Source of the DNA: CAYORM01 sp964406375
Lineage (GTDB): Bacteria > Pseudomonadota > Alphaproteobacteria > DSM-16000 > Inquilinaceae
Length of the DNA stretch: 64,000 nt
Direction of reading: 5' to 3'
Assembly: GCA_964406375.1 (NCBI GenBank)
Contig: CAYORM010000002.1
Coordinates: 1 to 64,000, forward strand
The position numbers were made by a program, and so were the translations under genes. Under the pieces are notes generated by a model. It saw nothing but the letters and a program-made list of their open reading frames with translations, made no database searches and had not been told where the DNA came from. Shown piece by piece: positions 50,913 to 58,931 of this stretch (the first letter of the stretch is position 1; the number at the start of each line of letters is the position of its first letter).

Positions 50913-51895
50913 GCCTCGCCCTCCCGCCGGCGCGACAGATAGAAGACGGCGCCCGCAAACAGCACGGAGAGGATCATCACCATTCCCTGGAACACGCCGG
51001 TGTAGAAGGAGGCAACACCGGTCGAGAACAGCACCTTCTGCATCAGCATGAGCGTCGCGGCGCCGATCATCGAGCCGATGACGCCGCCGGCGCCGCCGGA
51101 GAAGGAGGTGCCGCCCAGCGCCACCGCGGCGAAGGACAGCAGAAGGAAGGGCTGGCCGGCGGCCGGGCTGCCGGTCGCGGTCTGCGCCGCCAGCATGTAG
51201 GCGGCACAGCCATAGAGCACGCCCGCGAGGCAGAAACCGGTGAAGCGGGTGCGCCGCACATCGATGCCGGCGAGCATCGCCGCCGTCTCGTCCCGGCCGA
51301 CGGCATAAAGCGCGAGCCCGACATTGAGCCGGCGGAAGAAGAGCCACAGCGCCACGACGCCGAGCGCGATCAGCAGCGAGATCGGGACGATGCCGAACAG
51401 CGAGCCGGTGAGCTCATAGGCGATCCAGTCGGAGACATAGCCGCCCGGCGCCGGCAGGATCAGAAGCGAGATGCCCTGGCAGACGATCATCGTGCCGAGG
51501 GTCGCGGCGATCGACTGGATACGCAGATAGGCGATCAGGAAGCCGTTCACCGCGCCGACCACGAGGCCGATCGCCATCGCCATCGCGAGGTTGACGAGTG
51601 CCCCGAGCGGCCCCTCCATCGGGTGCACCGCGATGACCACATTCGCGAGCGAGATGACGCCCGCCACCGACAGGTCGAAGCCGCCCTGCAACACCGCGAA
51701 GGTCTGGCCGGCCGCCGCCAGCATCAGCGGCAGCGAGTTGTTGAGCAGGCTCTCGATGGAGAAGAGCGAGAGCGCCGAAGGCTGGGCCGCGGCATAGACC
51801 GCATACAGCACGACATAGACGATGGCGATCAGGACGGCGCCCTGGGCGAGCAGCCCGAGCGGCGCGCGCTTTCCGGCCCGCGCGACATCGGTCAT
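50909..51895 (-). CDS. Ribose-type ABC transporter permease (second)
   Basis: A 328-residue permease: LQGGFDLSVAGVISLANVVI, RIQSIAATLGTMIVCQGISL, NVGLALYAVGRDETAAMLAG. It pairs with the following permease gene as a probable heterodimeric channel. The start overlaps the ATPase stop (ATGA). Confidence 0.92.
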   Translation of the reverse strand: MTDVARAGKRAPLGLLAQGAVLIAIVYVVLYAVYAAAQPSALSLFSIESLLNNSLPLMLAAAGQTFAVLQGGFDLSVAGVISLANVVIAVHPMEGPLGALVNLAMAMAIGLVVGAVNGFLIAYLRIQSIAATLGTMIVCQGISLLILPAPGGYVSDWIAYELTGSLFGIVPISLLIALGVVALWLFFRRLNVGLALYAVGRDETAAMLAGIDVRRTRFTGFCLAGVLYGCAAYMLAAQTATGSPAAGQPFLLLSFAAVALGGTSFSGGAGGVIGSMIGAATLMLMQKVLFSTGVASFYTGVFQGMVMILSVLFAGAVFYLSRRREGEA

Positions 51896-53475
51896 GGATG
51901 CATCTCCGCGGCGGGTGCCGGCGATGGTGGGGGTGGCGGCGCATGCCCAGCGCCATCCGCAGACGCACGCCCGGCGGTCGGCACGCCATGCGCGGCCGAC
52001 AGCAGGATCTCCTCCGACAGCGCCTCGCGATCGAACGTCGCCTCGACCCGGCCGCGATAGAGGACGAGGCAGCGGTCGCAGAGATGGACGAGTTCGGAGA
52101 GTTCCGACGAGTAGACCACGATCGCACCGCCACGGTCGGCGAAGTCGCGCATCAGCGCATAGATTGCCTGCTTCGTGCCGACATCGACACCGCGCGTCGG
52201 GTCGAACATCACGAGGCAGCGGGCACCGGTCATCAGCGCGCGGGCGAGCACCGCCTTCTGCTGGTTGCCGCCCGACAGATCGTTCATCCGGAAGCCGAAA
52301 TAGCGTTCGGAGAGCTCCACGGCACGCGCCGCATCGGCGATCGCCGCCGCGTCGCGGCGGGCGGAGACGAGGCCGCCACGGGCGATCTGCCCGAGCGCCG
52401 GCAGCGAGATGTTCGCCGCCGCCCGCAGGCCCCCGAAGATCCCCTCGACCTTGCGCTCTTCGGGAACGAAGGCGACGCCGATGCCGCTCGCCAGCGCCTT
52501 GCGCGGCGAGGTCAGCCGGACAGGCGTGCCGCCGAGCAGGATGGTGCCGCCGAGCTTCGGGTTGAGGCCGGCGAGGGCGCGGAACAGATCCGCCTGCCCC
52601 TGCCCTTCGAGCGCCGCGAAGCCGAGGATCTCGCCCTCATGGAGGGTGAAATCCACGCCGCGGAGCCGGCCGCCGGCGAGGCCGCGGCCCTCGAGCACGA
52701 CCGGCCGGTCTGCCCGCGGTTGCGGCCGGGCCGGAAAGCGCGCCTGCGGCGAGCGGCCGACCATCATGCGGAAGATCTCGTCATCATCGACATTGTCGAG
52801 CGGCACGGTGCCGATCGACTGGCCGTTGCGCAGCACGGTGGCGCGGCGGCACAGCGCCCGCACCTCGCCGAGCCGGTGTGAGATATAGAGGACGGCCGTC
52901 CCCTGCTCGGTCAGCCGCCCGATCTGCCGGAACAGCCAGCTCGTATCGGGCAGGGCCGCGGTGGGCTCGTCGAGGATCAGGAGGCGGGGCCCGTGACCGA
53001 AGGCGCGCAGGATCTCCACCCGCTGCTTCTCGGCGAGGCTGAGGCGTGCCACCGGCGCGGTCGGATCGATGTCGGTCGCCTCGTAGCGTTCGAGAATGGC
53101 GCGCGCCGCGGCCTGGATGTCGCTGCTCGATGCCGGCACCAGCGGCCGCGGCGAGACGCGCGGCAACAGTAGGTTCTCGGCGACCGTGAGGTTGGGAAGG
53201 AGGCTCAGCTCCTGGAAGGCGGTCGCGACACCGGCGGCGCGGGCGGCTGGGATGGAGTGCGGTGCGTAGGGGCGGCCATCCAGCGTGAGGCTGCCGCCAT
53301 TCGGCCGCACGACGCCGCTGAGGATCTTCACGAGGGTAGATTTGCCGGCGCCGTTCTCGCCGAGGATGGCATGGACCTCGCCCGCCTCGGCCTCCATGGA
53401 CACATCGCTCAGCGCCACAGTCGCGCCGTAGCGCTTGGTCAGACCTTTGACGACGAGAAGGCTCGACGCGCCCAT
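51892..53475 (-). CDS. Sugar-type ABC transporter ATP-binding protein with altered second Walker B
   Basis: A 527-residue ATPase with two nucleotide-binding domains. The first is intact: GENGAGKST, LSLAEKQRVEILRAF and LLILDEPTAAL. The second has signature LSGGNQQKAVLARAL, but Walker B reads CLVMFDPTRGVDVGTK, so the usual Asp-Glu before Pro-Thr is Phe-Asp. I have the impression that such FDPTRG forms occur in a subgroup of these ATPases; one catalytic site may be degenerate. First gene of the operon, with GGGAGG before the ATG and a LacI operator 50 nt upstream. Confidence 0.92.
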   Translation of the reverse strand: MGASSLLVVKGLTKRYGATVALSDVSMEAEAGEVHAILGENGAGKSTLVKILSGVVRPNGGSLTLDGRPYAPHSIPAARAAGVATAFQELSLLPNLTVAENLLLPRVSPRPLVPASSSDIQAAARAILERYEATDIDPTAPVARLSLAEKQRVEILRAFGHGPRLLILDEPTAALPDTSWLFRQIGRLTEQGTAVLYISHRLGEVRALCRRATVLRNGQSIGTVPLDNVDDDEIFRMMVGRSPQARFPARPQPRADRPVVLEGRGLAGGRLRGVDFTLHEGEILGFAALEGQGQADLFRALAGLNPKLGGTILLGGTPVRLTSPRKALASGIGVAFVPEERKVEGIFGGLRAAANISLPALGQIARGGLVSARRDAAAIADAARAVELSERYFGFRMNDLSGGNQQKAVLARALMTGARCLVMFDPTRGVDVGTKQAIYALMRDFADRGGAIVVYSSELSELVHLCDRCLVLYRGRVEATFDREALSEEILLSAAHGVPTAGRASADGAGHAPPPPPSPAPAAEMHP

Positions 53476-53524
53476 TCATCCTCCCGCGCCGCCCCCGGTC
53501 GGACCCCGGGATATGCCGGCGAGA

Positions 53525-53548
53525 TTTTATGCAACCGCTTGCATAAAA
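53525..53548. promoter_or_regulatory. LacI-family operator upstream of the ABC ATPase gene
   Basis: Two perfect 10-bp arms, TTTTATGCAA and TTGCATAAAA, flank CCGC. The core TGCAACCGCTTGCA matches the LacI-family consensus TGNAANCGNTTNCA exactly. It is centred about 60 nt before the first gene of the operon and shares its TGCAAC half-site with the operator at 49.76 kb. Confidence 0.8.
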
Positions 53549-53828
53549 CTGCGCTGCTCAGCCGGGAGGTGTCAAGACCGGCCGCGCATGGTCCTGCAAC
53601 CGGTCTCTCAACCATTCGGTTGACTGTTTGTCTCGCCGCATGTTACTAAACCATATGGTTGAGGACGATGCCCTCGGGCCGTGAGGCCCGCTTCTGTACC
53701 GGGCCGATCCCGGCCGTCGGGTGGCGCGGCAGGGTTGCCGTTGAGCGATGTCGGCTCTGTCGCCCTTCGGCCCGCGCACGTTGCGGCAGGGAGGGTCCGT
53801 CCTCCATCTCGACAGGGAGACGCATCTG
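53549..53828. promoter_or_regulatory. Upstream region of SRPBCC gene with two inverted repeats
   Basis: No gene is seen here. TCAACC-ATTC-GGTTGA (53608-53623) and the perfect palindrome AACCATATGGTT (53649-53660) share AACC/GGTT arms and are centred 39 bp apart, nearly four helical turns. They look like paired operators for a small winged-helix repressor such as the ArsR type that often accompanies SRPBCC genes. No such regulator is in the window. The rest, about 170 bp before the start codon, shows nothing further. Confidence 0.5.
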
Positions 53829-54374
53829 ATGGGAGTCGACACCATGGCCGCGCATGGCCAGCTGCTCGGCAGCGATACGATCCGCTTCGAGCGGCTGCTG
53901 CCCGGCCCCGTGGAACGGGTCTGGAGCTTTCTCACCGATCCCGACAAGCGGGCGGGCTGGCTCGCCGGCGGACCGATCGCGCTCGCGGCCGGCGGTGCGG
54001 TTCGGCTCGAATTCCGCCATGCCGCGCTGTCGCCGGAGCCTGGCGACATTCCCGACCGCTTCCGCCACATGGAAGACGGGGCGACGCTGCGCGGCCGGGT
54101 GACACGCTGTGATCCGCCCCGCCTTCTCGCCTTCACCTGGGGCGAGGATGCCGACGCCTCGGAAGTGACGTTTGAGCTCGCCCCGGTGGGCCCCTCCGTC
54201 CGGCTGATCCTGACGCATCGCGGGATCTCCGGCCGCCCGACGATGCTGATGGTGTCGGCGGGCTGGCACACCCATCTCGCGATATTGGAGGCCCGGCTCG
54301 ACGGCCGTACGACGGCGAATTTCTGGACGCTGTTCGCCGCGGCCGAGGCCGAGTACGAGGCGCACCTGCCCTGA
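53829..54374 (+). CDS. SRPBCC domain-containing protein (AHSA1-like)
   Basis: A 181-residue START-like fold protein of the AHSA1 branch: FERLLPGPVERVWSFLTDPD, RAGWLAGGPIALAAGGAVRL, FRHMEDG and LLAFTWGEDADASEVTFELA, then the C-terminal helix WHTHLAILEARLDGR. Relatives bind hydrophobic ligands and are usually paired with an ArsR repressor. No partner gene lies here, but the upstream region has two symmetrical repeats. The ATG at 53829 has AGGGAGA upstream; 53844 is an alternative. Confidence 0.85.
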   Translation: MGVDTMAAHGQLLGSDTIRFERLLPGPVERVWSFLTDPDKRAGWLAGGPIALAAGGAVRLEFRHAALSPEPGDIPDRFRHMEDGATLRGRVTRCDPPRLLAFTWGEDADASEVTFELAPVGPSVRLILTHRGISGRPTMLMVSAGWHTHLAILEARLDGRTTANFWTLFAAAEAEYEAHLP

Positions 54375-54393
54375 GCGGCGGACAATAAGCGGC

Positions 54394-54425
54394 GGCGCCG
54401 CCCCAGCCATGCCCGGGACGGCGCC
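54394..54425. terminator. Possible weak convergent terminator
   Basis: GGCGCCG and CGGCGCC form a 7-bp stem with an 18-nt loop between the SRPBCC gene and the convergent TRAP binding-protein gene. The stem is short, so this is only a candidate. Confidence 0.35.
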
Positions 54426-54436
54426 CCCTCCCCCCC

Positions 54437-55480
54437 TCAACCGTAGCGGTAAGGCGGTCCCGCCTTCCGCATGGTCTCGGCATACTCCTTCAGGATCTGG
54501 ACGACCCTGGCATTGCGCTCGCTGGTCGCCGCGATCTCGTCCCAGAAGCGCATCGCCTCGTCTTCGACCTGCTGCCACTCCGATTCCGGAATGGAGGTCA
54601 GCTCCAGCTTGCCGCCGGTGGTGCGGTAATGCGCCTCGCCCCACCAGTACCAGTGCTGGCGGTAGTAATGGGAGCTGTCGATCGTCAGCTGGAACAGCGT
54701 CTTAAGGTGCTCGGGCAGCGCCTCCCACTTCGCGGAGTTGACGAAGTAGGACCCGGCCCAGGCGCCGGAGATGTTGTTGGTCAGGTAGTACTGGGTCACA
54801 TCGGCCCAGCCGACGGTGTAGCACTCAGTGATGCCGCACCAGGCAACGCCATCAAGCTCACCCGTCTGGATCGCGACCTCGATGTCCTCCCAGGGCAGCG
54901 TCACCGGCACGACGCCGAAGCGCTGCAGGAAGCGGCCACCCGTCGGGAAGGTGAAGACGCGCAGCCCCTTCAGGTCCTCGAGGCTGCGGATCGGCTTCAC
55001 GGTCGCGAAGTTGCAGGGATCCCAGGCGCCGGTGGACAGCCAGGTGACCCCCTCGATCTCCGAATAGGCCTCCTCCCAGATCTCCTTCAGCCCCTTCCAG
55101 TGCCAGAGCACCGGCACGTCGAGCGAATAGCGCGAGGCGAAGGGGAAATAGGCGCCAAAGATCGAGACATCGACCGGCGAGGCCATCGAGTCATCATCAC
55201 TCTGCGCGGCGTCGATCGTGCCGTTCTGCACGGCGCGGAACAGCTCGCCCTGCGGCACGAGCTGGTCGGCATAGTAGAGGTCGATGACCATCTCGCCATT
55301 GGCCGCCTTGTTGAAGGCGTCGACGGCCGGCTTGATCACATGCTCGCCGAGCGACGCCCCGGCATAGGTCTGCATCCGCCAGCGGATCTGGTCCTGCGCG
55401 CGGACGACGGCCGGCGCAGCCAGCGTCGCGGCGCCGACCGTGGACAGCCCGGCGGTCTTCAGGAAATCGCGCTTTCTCAT
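54437..55480 (-). CDS. TRAP transporter substrate-binding protein (DctP family)
   Basis: A 347-residue periplasmic protein. The N-terminus MRKRDFLKTAG followed by a hydrophobic stretch to VVRAQDQ is a Tat-like signal (KR variant of the twin-Arg motif). The mature part has RWRMQTYAGASLGEHVIKPA, IDLYYADQLVPQGELFRAVQ, LEDLKGLRVFTFPTGGRFLQ and VAIQTGELDGVAWCG. The last two blocks hold the carboxylate-binding Arg region of TRAP proteins, so an organic acid ligand is expected. The ATG has GGGAG 8 nt upstream. Third TRAP gene in the operon. Confidence 0.92.
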   Translation of the reverse strand: MRKRDFLKTAGLSTVGAATLAAPAVVRAQDQIRWRMQTYAGASLGEHVIKPAVDAFNKAANGEMVIDLYYADQLVPQGELFRAVQNGTIDAAQSDDDSMASPVDVSIFGAYFPFASRYSLDVPVLWHWKGLKEIWEEAYSEIEGVTWLSTGAWDPCNFATVKPIRSLEDLKGLRVFTFPTGGRFLQRFGVVPVTLPWEDIEVAIQTGELDGVAWCGITECYTVGWADVTQYYLTNNISGAWAGSYFVNSAKWEALPEHLKTLFQLTIDSSHYYRQHWYWWGEAHYRTTGGKLELTSIPESEWQQVEDEAMRFWDEIAATSERNARVVQILKEYAETMRKAGPPYRYG

Positions 55481-55529
55481 CTCCAATCTCCCTGTTTTTT
55501 CAGCTTGGATCCGCGTCTTCGGCGGCCCT

Positions 55530-56855
55530 TCACCGGCCGGAATAGACCTCCGGCAGGAAGAGCGCGATGTCCGGGAAGGCCATGACGATCGCCACCGTCA
55601 GCATCATGATGAAGGCGAAGGGCACGATGGATCGGTAGATGTCCCCCAACGTGATCTCCTTCGGTGCCATCGCCCGCATGAGGAAGAGATTATAGCCGAA
55701 GGGCGGCGTGATATAAGCGATCTGGCAGGTCATCACGTAAAGGACGCCGAACCAGATCGGGCTGAATTCCAGTGCGATCACCAGCGGGATGTACAGCGGC
55801 GCGACGATCACCAGCATCGCCGTGTCGTCGAGGAACATGCCCATGACGACGAAGGACAGCAGGATCATCACGAGGATCGTCCAGCGATCCAGCTCCCAGG
55901 TGTGAAGGAACAGCGCCTCGATGGCGCGTACCGCCCCGAGCCCGTCATAGACCGCGCCGAAGCAGAGTGCGGCGAGGATGATCCACAGGAACATGCAGCT
56001 GATCGCCAGCGTCTGGCGGATCGTCCGCTCCAGCACATCGCGCGTCAGCCGCCCCTTCACCAGCGCCGCGATCATCGCCGCCGCGGCCCCGACCGCCGAG
56101 CTCTCGACGAGGCTCGTCACCCCCGTCATGAACAGGCCCATCATCGAGCCGAAGATGACGACCGGCAGCAGCCCGGCCCGCAGCAGGGCGAGCTTCTCGC
56201 CCAGCGGCATCGCCTCACGACCCTCGCTCGGCATCGCCGGCCCGAGCTCAGGCTGAAGGCGGCAACGGATCACGATGTAGAGGATGAACATCGCCGCCAT
56301 CAGCAGGCCGGGCAGGATCCCGGCGAGCCAGAGCTGCAGCACCGGCTGGCGGGCGATCATCGCGTAAAGGACGAGCACCACGCTCGGCGGGATGAGGATG
56401 CCGAGCGAGCTGCCCGCCTGGATCACGCCGGTGACCATCACCTTGTCGTAGCCGCGCCGCAGCATCTCGGGCAGCGCGATGGTCGCGCCGATCGCCATGC
56501 CGGCGACGCTGAGCCCGTTCATCGCCGAGATCAGCACCATGAGGCCGATCGTGCCGATCGCCAGCCCGCCGCGCACCGGCCCCATCCAGACATGGAACAT
56601 CCGGTAGAGATCGCTGGCGATGCCGGATTCCGACAGCACGTAGCCCATCAGGACGAACATCGGCAGTGTCAGGAGGGCGTACCAGTTCAGCACCACGAAG
56701 CTGGCGTTGAACGGCATCTCCGATGCGCCGTCACCCCACAGCAACAGCGCCGCAGCCGAGGCGACGAAGCCGATCGCACCGAAGACCCGCTGCCCGGTGA
56801 GCAGCAGCACCATCAGCGACGAGAACATCAAAAGGGTAATGAGCTCGTAGCTCAT
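55530..56855 (-). CDS. TRAP transporter large permease (DctM family)
   Basis: A 441-residue inner-membrane protein with about eleven to twelve helices: YALLTLPMFVLMGYVLSESG, SAMNGLSVAGMAIGATIALP, GILIPPSVVLVLYAMIARQP, and the C-terminal QIAYITPPFGYNLFLM. It carries the Na+-coupled transport path. The start at 56855 is the first ATG in the family-homologous region; upstream in-frame sequence lies inside the DctQ gene. Confidence 0.92.
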   Translation of the reverse strand: MSYELITLLMFSSLMVLLLTGQRVFGAIGFVASAAALLLWGDGASEMPFNASFVVLNWYALLTLPMFVLMGYVLSESGIASDLYRMFHVWMGPVRGGLAIGTIGLMVLISAMNGLSVAGMAIGATIALPEMLRRGYDKVMVTGVIQAGSSLGILIPPSVVLVLYAMIARQPVLQLWLAGILPGLLMAAMFILYIVIRCRLQPELGPAMPSEGREAMPLGEKLALLRAGLLPVVIFGSMMGLFMTGVTSLVESSAVGAAAAMIAALVKGRLTRDVLERTIRQTLAISCMFLWIILAALCFGAVYDGLGAVRAIEALFLHTWELDRWTILVMILLSFVVMGMFLDDTAMLVIVAPLYIPLVIALEFSPIWFGVLYVMTCQIAYITPPFGYNLFLMRAMAPKEITLGDIYRSIVPFAFIMMLTVAIVMAFPDIALFLPEVYSGR

Positions 56856-56883
56856 GCGGTCGTCCGGATCCGACGGCGCGCGG

Positions 56884-57396
56884 TCACGGCAGGGGCTCGC
56901 CCCGCGCCGCCGCGAGATCCCTGAAGAAGGTGGCAATCGCCTGCAGCAGCATGAGCGCGATGCCGATGCACATGATGATCTTGATCGGCGCCAGCGGCGG
57001 TGCCCAGGCGGTGTAGTTTCGCTGGTCGTAGGTCAATGCATATTCCGTACTCGAAATCCCACCAGCGAGGAGAAAGACGAGGTAGAAGATCAGGAAGAAT
57101 ATCGTGAACGCGTCCGTCGTCGCCCGTCGTCGCGGCGACAGCTTCGAATAGATCAGATCCATGCGGACATGGGCGTCGAGCTGCATCGAATACGCCCCGC
57201 CGAGAAGATAGTAGCCGGCCATAACGAACTGCCCCATCTCCACCGCCCAGTTGACGGGCTGCCCGAGCAGCGTGCGCGAGATGGAAGAGTAGAGAAGGAT
57301 GCCGAGCAGCACGAAAACGAGATACATCGCCAGCCGCCCGACGCGGCGGTTCACGGCCTCGACCCAACGGACATAGAGTCTAATCGGCCGTGGCAT
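56884..57396 (-). CDS. TRAP transporter small permease (DctQ family)
   Basis: A 170-residue protein with four predicted helices: RLAMYLVFVLLGILLYSSIS, then TLLGQPVNWAVEMGQFVMAG with the family Trp-Glu pair, and two more. It stabilises the large permease. GGGAGG precedes the ATG. It lies 28 nt upstream of the large permease gene and 24 nt after the amidohydrolase-like gene. Confidence 0.9.
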   Translation of the reverse strand: MPRPIRLYVRWVEAVNRRVGRLAMYLVFVLLGILLYSSISRTLLGQPVNWAVEMGQFVMAGYYLLGGAYSMQLDAHVRMDLIYSKLSPRRRATTDAFTIFFLIFYLVFLLAGGISSTEYALTYDQRNYTAWAPPLAPIKIIMCIGIALMLLQAIATFFRDLAAARGEPLP

Positions 57397-57420
57397 CCAG
57401 AACCTCCCTGCCCCGCCCCG

Positions 57421-58242
57421 TCACCCGGCCCGCCCGGCATCGGCTCGGGCGTCGCTGGCCGCCTCGGCGAGGCCGGGCAGCGCCGCGCGCAGCCAGCCGG
57501 CGAAGCGCCTGGCCATGGCGCGCTGCGCGTCCGGGGTCGCGATCAGGTCGTTGCGGAACTCGATCATCGCATTCTCGAGCCTGTGCGGCAGCGCATGCAC
57601 GAGCAGCGTGTGGGTGACGCCGTCGGCCGGCCCATAGGGCTCGTTCCGGGCGACGCGGAGTGCCCCGTCCGCGGCGGCTGCATCGAGCAGCCGGTCAGCG
57701 AGGCGTGCATCGCTGTCGTGCAGGATGCCGACCTCGACAGACCGGTGGACCCCGTGGAAGACCGGGGTGAAGGAATGGATCGTCACCAGCGCCGGCGGCC
57801 GTCCTGTCGCCAGCTTCCGGGCGATCGCCGCGGCGACCGCGTCACGGAACGGGAAATAATAGCGCTCGGCCCGCGCCCGCCTGTCGGCCTCTGTCAGACC
57901 GGCATTGCCGGGGATCACGTGGATCTCGCTCCGCTCCGGCATGGCGCTCGGCGCTTCGGGCGGACGATTGCAGTCGTAGACGAGACGGGAGACCCGCGAG
58001 GCGATCAGCGGAGCGTCGAACATCTCCGACAAGGCGACAGCCACGCCGAGCGCGCCAGGATCCCAGGCGGCGTGGCTCAGCCGCGTCTCCTCGCTCAGCC
58101 CTAGCCCGTCGAGTTCCGCAGGGATCGTGTTCGAGGCGTGCTCGCAGATCAGGATGAGATCGGCCGTGCCGTTCTCGTTGATCCGGGCGAGCACCTCCTC
58201 CGCCGAGGGGCGGTCGATCTCACTGCGACCTGTCGTGGCCAA
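57421..58242 (-). CDS. N-formylglutamate amidohydrolase family protein
   Basis: A 273-residue zinc hydrolase. Family blocks are ICEHASNTIPAEL, HAAWDPGALGVAVALSE, SRLVYDCNRPPEAPSAMPE, VTIHSFTPVFHG and VEVGILHD. The best start is a TTG preceded by GGAGGGGGAG; in-frame sequence upstream is long but poor. The gene leads the TRAP operon, so the transporter may import an N-formyl or other N-acyl amino acid that this enzyme deacylates (inference). There are no hut genes nearby. Confidence 0.88.
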   Translation of the reverse strand: MATTGRSEIDRPSAEEVLARINENGTADLILICEHASNTIPAELDGLGLSEETRLSHAAWDPGALGVAVALSEMFDAPLIASRVSRLVYDCNRPPEAPSAMPERSEIHVIPGNAGLTEADRRARAERYYFPFRDAVAAAIARKLATGRPPALVTIHSFTPVFHGVHRSVEVGILHDSDARLADRLLDAAAADGALRVARNEPYGPADGVTHTLLVHALPHRLENAMIEFRNDLIATPDAQRAMARRFAGWLRAALPGLAEAASDARADAGRAG

Positions 58243-58442
58243 AGGCTCCCCCTCCGCCGAAGGTCGCCATATTTCCAGATCGAGAAGGACAGTCAAGCGC
58301 CGATCGGCCGCCGCTGTGGCCGGCCGGACGATGGTTCGCCCGCGCAACAACCCCCGTTCAGGGGAGTGTCGGCGCGCAGCTGCCGGGCGATGATGGCGCT
58401 TCGTCGCCACAGCCCGACGGGCGAGAACGTAAAGGGGGACCC

Positions 58443-58910
58443 ATGACCTGCCACCGCGATGCCGGGCGCATGCCCGTACTGCGTCTTGCTGCCGGCGCCG
58501 CCATCGCCGCGGCGGCGTCGGCGCTGGCGGTGCCGGCCACGGCCCAGTCGAGCTTCGAGATCGAGGTCTGCAACCGCTCGCCCTATACAGCCGCGGTGGC
58601 CTCCTCCTACCAGCGCGCCTCGGAGTTCAATACCGACTATTGGTACTTCGAGGGCTGGGATGTGATCCGCTCGGGCGCCTGTCAGGTCATCGGCTACACG
58701 CCAAACCGGTACTTCTACATCTACGCCACTGAACACAACAATCCCGACCGCCACTGGGCCGGCGATTTCAACCTGTGCGCGGACTATCCGGGCCCCTTCG
58801 GTTATGTGCTTCACATCCACGAGGATTGCCCGCGCGGCTCATCAATCGAGCGCTTCACCCAATACTATATTTCCCCCGGTTATACCGGCATGACGGTCTA
58901 TCTCGACTGA
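58443..58910 (+). CDS. DUF1036 secreted protein
   Basis: A 155-residue exported protein; the signal peptide ends ATAQSS at about residue 36. The mature part FEIEVCNRSPYTAAVASSYQ, then WDVIRSGACQVIGYTPNRYF and the C-terminal Cys pair matches the DUF1036 family, which is common in alphaproteobacteria and cyanobacteria and of unknown function. AGGGGG precedes the ATG. It shares a general Tyr-rich beta style with the lipoprotein at 15.0-15.4 kb, but I see no real homology. Confidence 0.85.
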   Translation: MTCHRDAGRMPVLRLAAGAAIAAAASALAVPATAQSSFEIEVCNRSPYTAAVASSYQRASEFNTDYWYFEGWDVIRSGACQVIGYTPNRYFYIYATEHNNPDRHWAGDFNLCADYPGPFGYVLHIHEDCPRGSSIERFTQYYISPGYTGMTVYLD

Positions 58911-58931
58911 CGCGGGTCGCTGCGCGGGCGG

